From: Campylobacteraceae bacterium
GTDB taxonomy: Bacteria; Campylobacterota; Campylobacteria; Campylobacterales; Sulfurovaceae
DNA length: 11,683 bases
Direction: 5' to 3'
Assembly (NCBI GenBank): GCA_026986355.1
Contig: JALSOO010000108.1
Location: forward strand, 1 to 11,683
Below, piece after piece: positions 7,157 to 11,683 of the stretch. Each line of letters opens with the position of its first letter. Position 1 is the first letter of the stretch. Position numbers and translations under genes: made by a program. The notes under the pieces are model-generated. The model searched no databases and was not told the origin of the DNA. It worked only from the letters and a program-made list of their open reading frames with translations.

Positions 7157-7192
7157 CCGATTATGGTATTATTCTCGTATTAAAATAATCGG
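7157..7192. promoter_or_regulatory. Inverted repeat in the accD leader touching the Shine-Dalgarno
   Basis: CCGATTAT (7157-7164) is repeated inverted as ATAATCGG (7185-7192) with 20 bases between them. One further T-A and one T-G pair outside would extend the stem over GGAG (7191-7194), part of the accD ribosome site GGAGAG. If transcription starts upstream of 7155, this is an RNA hairpin that hides the ribosome site. If it starts at about 7179, from the box at 7164-7172, the two arms instead flank the promoter as a DNA operator. Confidence 0.45.
7164..7172 (+). promoter_or_regulatory. Possible extended -10 for the accD-dusB unit
   Basis: TGGTATTAT fits TGn followed by a five-of-six -10 hexamer (TATTAT, 7167-7172). 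It lies 30 bases before the accD start, behind the gltB terminator, in the spacer of the inverted repeat. No good -35 is found at 16-18 bases. A competing TATTAA lies at 7178-7183. Confidence 0.35.
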
Positions 7193-7202
7193 AGAGTATA
7201 AA

Positions 7203-8069
7203 ATGAACTTTGCCAATCTTTTCTCTAGTATGTTAAGTAATAGCGAGACTAAAAAGGATGAACGAAGCAGTTGGATTAAGTGTCCTAAATGTTTGGCACT
7301 TATGTATTATAAAGAGGTGGAAGCAAAACAGAATGTTTGTCCAAAATGCAACCACCATTTTAGAATTAATGCCAAAAAACGTGAAGAGATTCTATGTGAT
7401 GAAGGCTCTTTTGTTGAACATGATGCCTCTTTAGCTCCTATTGACCCTCTCAAATTTATCGATAAAAAATCATATAAAAAACGTTTAGATGAGGCAAAAG
7501 CCAAGACAGGAAAAACCTCTTCTGTTGTCTCTGGTTCATGTACTATAAATGGTATTGAAACTGAATTAGTTATCTTTGATTTCTCATTTATGGGTGGAAG
7601 TTTAGGTTCAGTTGAAGGAGAGAAGATTGTTCGCTCTATCAATCGTGCTATCGAGAAGAAGTGTGGATTTATTATCATCTCTGCATCAGGTGGTGCTAGA
7701 ATGCAAGAGAGTACCTTTTCACTACTTCAAATGAGTAAAACATCAGCAGCATTAAATCATCTACATCTCAAAGGTCTACCATTTATCTCTCTACTAACTG
7801 ACCCTACTATGGGTGGTGTCTCTGCCTCTTTTGCAATGCTTGGAGACATTATTATAGCCGAACCAGGTGCATTGATTGGTTTTGCAGGACAGAGAGTTAT
7901 CAAACAGACTGTAGGTGTTGATTTACCAGAAGGTTTCCAACGTTCAGAGTTTCTACTAGAACATGGTCTTATTGATATGATTGTGGATAGAAATGATATA
8001 AAAGATACTGTTCATGGTATATTAAAACTATTTTTAGAAGATAATCCAAATATTCAAAAAAATGATTAG
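7203..8069 (+). CDS. accD: Acetyl-CoA carboxylase carboxyltransferase beta subunit, AccD
   Basis: With AccA, AccD moves the carboxyl group from carboxybiotin to acetyl-CoA, forming malonyl-CoA for fatty-acid synthesis in the cytosol. The 288 aa agree with the family (E. coli about 304). The N-terminal zinc ribbon has all four ligands, Cys27, Cys30, Cys46 and Cys49 (CPKC and CPKC). The crotonase-like core then shows MGGSLGSVEGEK (130-141), SGGARMQE (162-169), TDPTMGGVSASFA (199-211), IGFAGQRVI (225-233) and PEGFQRSEFLLEHGLID (242-258), all intact. The start ATG has GGAGAG six bases upstream, which decides it. It is the first gene of a tightly packed unit and stands two bases from the ThiE-like gene. 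The leader inverted repeat could control it and, through coupling, its followers. accA is not in the window. Confidence 0.98.
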   Translation: MNFANLFSSMLSNSETKKDERSSWIKCPKCLALMYYKEVEAKQNVCPKCNHHFRINAKKREEILCDEGSFVEHDASLAPIDPLKFIDKKSYKKRLDEAKAKTGKTSSVVSGSCTINGIETELVIFDFSFMGGSLGSVEGEKIVRSINRAIEKKCGFIIISASGGARMQESTFSLLQMSKTSAALNHLHLKGLPFISLLTDPTMGGVSASFAMLGDIIIAEPGALIGFAGQRVIKQTVGVDLPEGFQRSEFLLEHGLIDMIVDRNDIKDTVHGILKLFLEDNPNIQKND

Positions 8070-8071
8070 AG

Positions 8072-8632
8072 ATGATTTATGCTCTCTTAGATAAAGAGGT
8101 TCTCGTAAAACGAGGTCTCTCATTGATAGAACTCTCCCAAAAAATCCAATCATTAAATATTCCCATTGCTCAATACAGAAATAAGATAGACTCTCTTAAT
8201 GAAAAACGTCAAGATTTGATAGAGATAAGAGCTATCTATAGTGGTATATTAATTGTAAATGATACAATTGAGCTTATAAATTATGCTGATGGACTACATA
8301 TAGGTCAAGAGGATATTAGGCTCTATTCTAATGATTTAAACAAAGCTATCACTATAATTCGTAAAAAAATAGGTTCTAAGCTCTTAGGACTCTCTACGCA
8401 TAATAGAGAAGAGATTTTAGAGGCAAATCAATTAGATTTAGACTATATAGGTTTAGGTGCTTATAGAGGTACTCAAACTAAGGCAGAAGCCAAGATATTA
8501 GGTTTAGAGGCATTAGAACTGGCAAAAGAGTCCAAACACCCTGTTGGATTAATTGGTGGAGTTAGATTAAGTGACTCATTTCCTACTCAAATAAGATATA
8601 GAGTCATAGGAAGTGACCTCTATGAAAATTAA
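8072..8632 (+). CDS. thiE: ThiE-like protein (thiamine-phosphate synthase family), C-terminally short
   Basis: ThiE joins HMP-pyrophosphate and HET-phosphate to form thiamine phosphate. The fold is a TIM barrel. The family's substrate residues are visible: Q34-x-R36-x-K38, N63-D64, D73 in ADGLHIGQED, S108 in GLSTH, T134, T136 and K137 in GTQTK, and the GG at 162-163. At 186 aa it is about 20 residues shorter than usual, ending soon after the last strand (RYRVIGSDLY). The segment usually read as GPIYPT or GPVFPT is here GAYRGT, with both prolines lost and an Arg gained. So it may be an active ThiE, a TenI-like relative, or a paralogue with another substrate. It starts two bases after the accD stop with no separate good ribosome site, so translation is probably coupled. 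It overlaps rlmH by 11 bases. Family membership is sure; the exact reaction is not. Confidence 0.8.
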   Translation: MIYALLDKEVLVKRGLSLIELSQKIQSLNIPIAQYRNKIDSLNEKRQDLIEIRAIYSGILIVNDTIELINYADGLHIGQEDIRLYSNDLNKAITIIRKKIGSKLLGLSTHNREEILEANQLDLDYIGLGAYRGTQTKAEAKILGLEALELAKESKHPVGLIGGVRLSDSFPTQIRYRVIGSDLYEN

Positions 8633-9083
8633 CATTTATATAATTGATAAAAAATCAAAAGATAGACTATACTCTCCATTAATTGAACATTATAAAAAAA
8701 TAGCCAAACCTTTTGCCAAAGTAGAGGTTTTTGAACTCTTTAGCAAAGAGATTACAAAAGCACATGATATTTCCACAGAGGCTTCACAAAAAGCTTATAC
8801 CCTTGCATTAGAAAAACATCTATCTGGTGCTTACACTATTGCCTTAGACCCTGCTAGTAAAGAGCTAGATAGCTTTGAATTTTCAAACTTGTTTAAGGAT
8901 AGAGGGGTTGTAAACTTCTTTATTGGTGGAGCTTACGGGCTTGAGAGCCGTTTTTTGAGACAATGTAACCAAGCTATCTCTTTGGGTAAAATTACACTGT
9001 CACATAAGTTGGCAAAAGTAGTACTAATGGAGCAGATATTTAGAGGATTAACAATTCTAAATAACCACCCATACCATAAATAA
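8622..9083 (+). CDS. rlmH: 23S rRNA pseudouridine-1915 N3-methyltransferase RlmH
   Basis: RlmH is a small SPOUT methyltransferase that uses SAM to methylate pseudouridine 1915 in helix 69 of 23S rRNA on assembled 70S ribosomes, acting as a dimer. The 153 aa are the normal family length. Motifs: YTIALDPASKELDSFEF (71-87), the SAM-loop FIGGAYGL (100-107), SLGKITLSHKLAKVVLMEQIFR (from about 120) and the C-terminal NNHPYHK. I chose ATG 8622 over the upstream GTG at 8613 because AGGAA lies nine bases before the ATG, while it abuts the GTG, and the family begins MKxNI. It overlaps the end of the ThiE-like gene by 11 bases and precedes the dksA-like gene by 17 bases. Confidence 0.96.
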   Translation: MKINIYIIDKKSKDRLYSPLIEHYKKIAKPFAKVEVFELFSKEITKAHDISTEASQKAYTLALEKHLSGAYTIALDPASKELDSFEFSNLFKDRGVVNFFIGGAYGLESRFLRQCNQAISLGKITLSHKLAKVVLMEQIFRGLTILNNHPYHK

Positions 9084-9100
9084 CTAGGAGAATATAAAAA

Positions 9101-9457
9101 ATGTTAACTACGACAGAAATAAATAGTTTTAAAGAGGCACTAGAAAAGAGAAAAGCACATATAGAGCAGAATCTTGGTAAAGTAACCATTGATATAAATG
9201 GGCTAAGAAGAAATGAGCTAAAAGATGAGGGAGACCACGCTGCAATGTCACTAGAGGTTGCAGTAGAGAATGCTATTTCAGAGCAACAATCAAAAGAATT
9301 AGCAGATATTGAACTAGCTTTGGATAAAATAAAAGAGAATCTCTACGGTATATGTGAGATGTGTGAAGAGGAGATTAATATAGAGCGTCTAAAGGTTAAA
9401 AACTTTGCACGTTACTGTATTACTTGTAGAGAGGTTGTTGAAAAAGAACAAAACTAA
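9101..9457 (+). CDS. dksA: DksA/TraR-family zinc-finger transcription factor
   Basis: Proteins of this family enter the secondary channel of RNA polymerase and, with ppGpp in many bacteria, shift transcription away from rRNA genes during stringent response. This one has 118 aa against 151 in E. coli DksA. Residues 5-80 form the helical hairpin. The tip motif DxxDxA is present as Asp42, Asp45 and Ala47 (DEGDHA). The C-terminal zinc finger has four ligands, Cys85, Cys88, Cys106 and Cys109. Keeping both the tip aspartates and the four-Cys finger suggests a DksA-like role rather than a short TraR-type one. AGGAGA nine bases upstream fixes the start. Its position between rlmH and the membrane protein matches the C. 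jejuni order as I recall it and places the regulator in a growth-linked transcript. Confidence 0.9.
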   Translation: MLTTTEINSFKEALEKRKAHIEQNLGKVTIDINGLRRNELKDEGDHAAMSLEVAVENAISEQQSKELADIELALDKIKENLYGICEMCEEEINIERLKVKNFARYCITCREVVEKEQN

Positions 9458-9467
9458 AGGATTATTT

Positions 9468-10508
9468 ATGCGTTTAGGTTTATATATTATAGCTTCTATA
9501 ATATTAATGGTTATTGTTGGTGTTTTTGTCTATATGATTAACCCTGGAAACTTCTCTTATAATGAGTTAGGGTTTCCCTTAGAGTTCCCAATAGCTGTAT
9601 GGGTTGTATTGCCAATGTCTGTTTTGATGTTGGCTTCACTTCTACATATGATGTTTTATGGAACAAAAAACTTCTTTAAATTTAAGAAGTGGGAGAAAGA
9701 TATAGAGACCTTAAATGATTCTATCTATTGGTCGCTTATACATGAACCACAAACGCATAAATTTACTCTACCACAACTAAAACAGACAGCTTCACTTCTC
9801 TCTGTTTCTACTATTAAAGTAGAGGGTAAAGTTCAACAAGCTTCTACAAAAATCAAAGAGGCATTAGAGATTGTATCGGCGATAGATAGAGGAGAGTATG
9901 TCGATTTAAAAGCAAAAAAACTTTCTCGTGTACTCTCTGTTGAAAACCCTTTGTATAAAAAAAATATTCTAAATAGATTAGAAGAAGATAAAGCTTTTGC
10001 AGAAGAGGTTATTCAAAATAGACTCTCTTATAATGATACTATATTTAAAATTGCTATTAATAAATTTGCATCAAATACAACTTTTACTCAAGCACAAAAA
10101 TATATAAATCTATTTGATAAAGAGAGTCTACTTATATTATTAGAACGTGTAACAGATGAAGATGATTTAGGATTAACTAAAGATATTTTAGATAAATTTA
10201 TTATTGAGTTGGAATCAGAGTTGGATTGTGCAGATTATCTAAAGATGTCAACACTAATGATGAGACAACTCTCTCCTGTTGATAATCTAGCACTCTGGAG
10301 AGAGTATCAATCAAAATACTCTAATGCAGAGATTGCCTATCTCTATCTACTTTTTGAATATGAGATGATAGATAAAGCAGGAGAGTATCTTAAAGAGCAT
10401 GGAGAAGATGATTTTAAACGGTTTAGAGCATTATATGATTTGAAAAAAGAGCATAAAAAATATAAAATTACCGATTTAATGGATATTCGTCATATCTGTG
10501 ATGCTTGA
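9468..10508 (+). CDS. Two-TM membrane protein with a large cytoplasmic domain, conserved in this operon, function unknown
   Basis: 346 aa. I chose ATG 9468 (AAAGGA six bases upstream) over the longer frame starting at 9405, whose first 21 codons lie inside the dksA-like gene and have no ribosome site. TM1 is residues 4-24 and TM2 about 42-64, joined by a short loop with NPGNFSYNELGFP. Residues 70-346 are charged and mostly helical, without Cys-rich, P-loop or nuclease motifs that I can name. The predicted layout is both termini in the cytoplasm with a large C-terminal helical domain. As I recall, C. jejuni has an unnamed membrane protein (Cj0124c) in the same place between the DksA-like and Dus genes. 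The gap after dksA is 10 bases, and the gene overlaps dusB by eight. The constant position suggests a role tied to translation or stress control, but this is inference. Confidence 0.85.
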   Translation: MRLGLYIIASIILMVIVGVFVYMINPGNFSYNELGFPLEFPIAVWVVLPMSVLMLASLLHMMFYGTKNFFKFKKWEKDIETLNDSIYWSLIHEPQTHKFTLPQLKQTASLLSVSTIKVEGKVQQASTKIKEALEIVSAIDRGEYVDLKAKKLSRVLSVENPLYKKNILNRLEEDKAFAEEVIQNRLSYNDTIFKIAINKFASNTTFTQAQKYINLFDKESLLILLERVTDEDDLGLTKDILDKFIIELESELDCADYLKMSTLMMRQLSPVDNLALWREYQSKYSNAEIAYLYLLFEYEMIDKAGEYLKEHGEDDFKRFRALYDLKKEHKKYKITDLMDIRHICDA

Positions 10509-11460
10509 TTTCTCTAAACCACTCTTTGCCCTTGCCCCTTTGGCAGGGTTTACCGATTTACCCTTTCGTTCTGTTGTCAAAAAATTTGGAGTTGATTTAA
10601 CTGTTTCAGAGATGATTAGCTCCAATGCGTTAGCCTTTAAAAGTAAAAAGACCTTTAAAATGCTAGAGAAAAATCCTCTTGAAAATCCCTATAGCATACA
10701 GATTGCAGGTTCTGATTTGGATATTATCCGTCAAGCTGTTGAGCTACTCAATGAACGAGACGGGATAGATATTATTGATTTAAACTGTGGTTGTCCTGCT
10801 CCAAAAGTGGTTAATAACTTACAAGGTTCTTCTCTATTGACCGATTTACCTCAAATGGCAAAAACCATTCAAACCATAAAAAAATACTCAAACAAAAAAT
10901 ATACTTCAGTCAAAATGCGTTTGGGCTTTAATGATAAAAATCATGTTGAGATAGCAAAATTATGTGAGGATAGTGGTGCAGACTATATAGCTGTACATGG
11001 ACGAACTAAAGCAGGTAAATATAAAGCCGAGGTTGATTATGATGCAATCAAAGATATTGTAGATGCTGTAAATATCCCTGTATTAGCAAATGGAGATATT
11101 ACAACACCTCAAAAAGCAAAATGGGTTTTAGAACATACAGGTTCAGCAGGTGTAATGGTTGGGCGTGGAGCTGTGGGTAGACCTTGGATTTTTAGACTAA
11201 TGAAAAACTATATCAATGGTACAGGAGATTCCAAGCCAACTTCAAAACTCATTCAAGAGGTTGTTTTAGAACATTTTGACCAGATGGTAAACCATTATGG
11301 AGAACATGGAGCGATTATATTTAGAAAACATCTACACACCTACTCAAAGGCAGGTTATCAAGGTGCATCAAAATTTAGAGATTTAGTCAATAGAATAGAA
11401 GATGTTTTAGAGATGAGAGAAGTAACAAAAGAGTTCTTCTCTCAAGAGATTATCTCCTAA
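10501..11460 (+). CDS. dusB: tRNA-dihydrouridine synthase (DusB-like)
   Basis: This flavoprotein reduces specific uridines in the tRNA D-loop to dihydrouridine with FMN and NADPH. It has 319 aa, normal for the family. An FMN-binding TIM barrel begins with APLAGFTDLPFR (12-23) and EMISSNAL. The catalytic Cys is Cys98 in LNCGCP, two residues after an extra Cys96 where Met is common. Then come KMRLGF, VHGRTKAGKYKAEVDY, VLANGDITTP and VGRGAVGRPWIF (phosphate-binding loop). The C-terminal helical domain, from about 235, binds tRNA. ATG 10501 is preferred; a GTG directly before it would add one residue. No good ribosome site is seen, and the start lies inside the previous gene, so coupling is likely. 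Of the Dus subfamilies, B fits best by remembered motifs; the uridine it modifies is not shown by the sequence. It is the last gene of the accD unit. Confidence 0.93.
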   Translation: MLDFSKPLFALAPLAGFTDLPFRSVVKKFGVDLTVSEMISSNALAFKSKKTFKMLEKNPLENPYSIQIAGSDLDIIRQAVELLNERDGIDIIDLNCGCPAPKVVNNLQGSSLLTDLPQMAKTIQTIKKYSNKKYTSVKMRLGFNDKNHVEIAKLCEDSGADYIAVHGRTKAGKYKAEVDYDAIKDIVDAVNIPVLANGDITTPQKAKWVLEHTGSAGVMVGRGAVGRPWIFRLMKNYINGTGDSKPTSKLIQEVVLEHFDQMVNHYGEHGAIIFRKHLHTYSKAGYQGASKFRDLVNRIEDVLEMREVTKEFFSQEIIS

Positions 11461-11470
11461 TGAGATAGTT
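11448..11470. terminator. Weak symmetric hairpin at the convergent gene ends
   Basis: TATCTC (11451-11456) pairs with GAGATA (11462-11467) around CTAAT, and one A-T and two G-T pairs extend the stem. The stop codons of both dusB and the opposing gene lie at the loop. No T-run follows on either side, so it is at best a weak bidirectional end or a stabilising stem. Confidence 0.3.
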
Positions 11471-11683
11471 GCATATGTGCTGTGGAGTGATGCTTAGGTT
11501 TATCTCCATAATCTCTATCTTTAATTTGATGAGAAGAGAAAGATGATGATGAACTTCTAGTGTGCATTCGTGCATTACCTCTTCTATATTCATCTCTATG
11601 GCTATGATTTGAATAGTTTTCGTTTCTATAATTATTCCCTCTAGTCGTACTCATTCGTGCAGTATCTCGATAGTAATGATGGG
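11457..11683 (-). CDS. Ser/His/Arg/Tyr-rich low-complexity protein, 5' part missing (runs off right edge)
   Basis: I do not recognise it. The frame is open from the right edge to TAG at 11459-11457, with 74 complete codons visible. An ATG at 11654 exists, but the nine codons before it (HHYYRDTAR) have the same composition, and no ribosome site precedes that ATG, so the true start is probably outside the window. Residues are mainly Ser, His, Arg, Asn and Tyr with few hydrophobics, so a disordered protein or tail is expected. A pattern recurs: YRDTARMSTTR and YRRGNARMHTR. A run of five Ser is followed by FSSHQ. There are no Cys residues and no membrane segment. Its stop codon overlaps that of dusB on the other strand. 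The low Leu and Ile content would also fit a spurious frame, so reality is likely but unproven. Confidence 0.5.
   Translation of the reverse strand, partial: HHYYRDTARMSTTRGNNYRNENYSNHSHRDEYRRGNARMHTRSSSSSFSSHQIKDRDYGDKPKHHSTAHMQLSH

Noticed and set aside
7307..7678. 123-codon minus-strand frame inside accD
   Set aside because: It is fully antisense to conserved AccD motifs and has no ribosome site.
8613..8621. GTG start for rlmH adding three residues
   Set aside because: The GGAA signal abuts the GTG but is well spaced from the ATG at 8622, and the family starts with MK.
9405..9467. Upstream extension of the two-TM protein to an ATG at 9405
   Set aside because: The 21 extra codons lie in the dksA-like gene in another frame. 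The ATG at 9468 has a good AAAGGA site and opens directly into TM1.
1..11683. CRISPR arrays, insertion-sequence ends, tRNA or rRNA genes, prophage or defence genes
   Set aside because: Both strands were read for spaced direct repeats, transposase motifs and tRNA-like cloverleaf sequence; none was seen. The only repeats are the two short in-frame ones in the lipoprotein gene.

Overview
The window is AT-rich, protein-dense bacterial chromosome. Its gene set and order point to Campylobacterota (the former Epsilonproteobacteria). The strongest evidence is the right half: accD, rlmH, a DksA/TraR-type zinc-finger protein, a two-TM membrane protein and a tRNA-dihydrouridine synthase all run in one direction with tight spacing. 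As I recall, Campylobacter jejuni has the same order (Cj0127c to Cj0123c), but without the ThiE-like gene found here between accD and rlmH. The short serine acetyltransferase and the divergent short RecO fit the same phylum. Genus cannot be fixed by eye; a free-living sulfur-oxidising lineage is a guess only.

Layout. Positions 1-723 (minus) are the first 241 codons of a secreted lipoprotein that runs off the left edge. It has a lipobox, a small beta-rich module and an Asn/Ser/Gly repeat linker. An A/T-only intergenic region (724-884) carries a perfect dyad with a -10 hexamer facing each way, then cysE on the plus strand. cysE meets a small membrane/coiled-coil gene end to end; behind that gene, also on the minus strand, lies recO. 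recO and gltB diverge from a 101-bp region containing a 12-bp palindrome. gltB (glutamate synthase large subunit, 1472 aa) fills 2669-7087 and ends in an intrinsic terminator whose loop contains the stop codon. No gltD follows.

A new unit starts at about 7160: accD, thiE-like, rlmH, dksA-like, membrane protein, dusB (7203-11460). Gaps are 17 nt or less, or the genes overlap, so one transcript is likely. It mixes fatty-acid synthesis (AccD), a thiamine-type enzyme, rRNA and tRNA modification (RlmH, Dus) and a transcription/stress regulator (DksA-like), a growth-linked housekeeping set. A convergent Ser/His/Arg-rich gene enters from the right edge and shares its stop-codon bases with dusB.

The middle of the window is ordinary housekeeping sequence. 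I see no defence system, CRISPR array, IS element, rRNA, tRNA or prophage. The points worth a second look are the symmetric divergent promoter, the accD leader inverted repeat over its Shine-Dalgarno, the in-frame duplications in the lipoprotein, the ThiE-like insertion in a conserved operon, and the low-complexity protein at the right edge.
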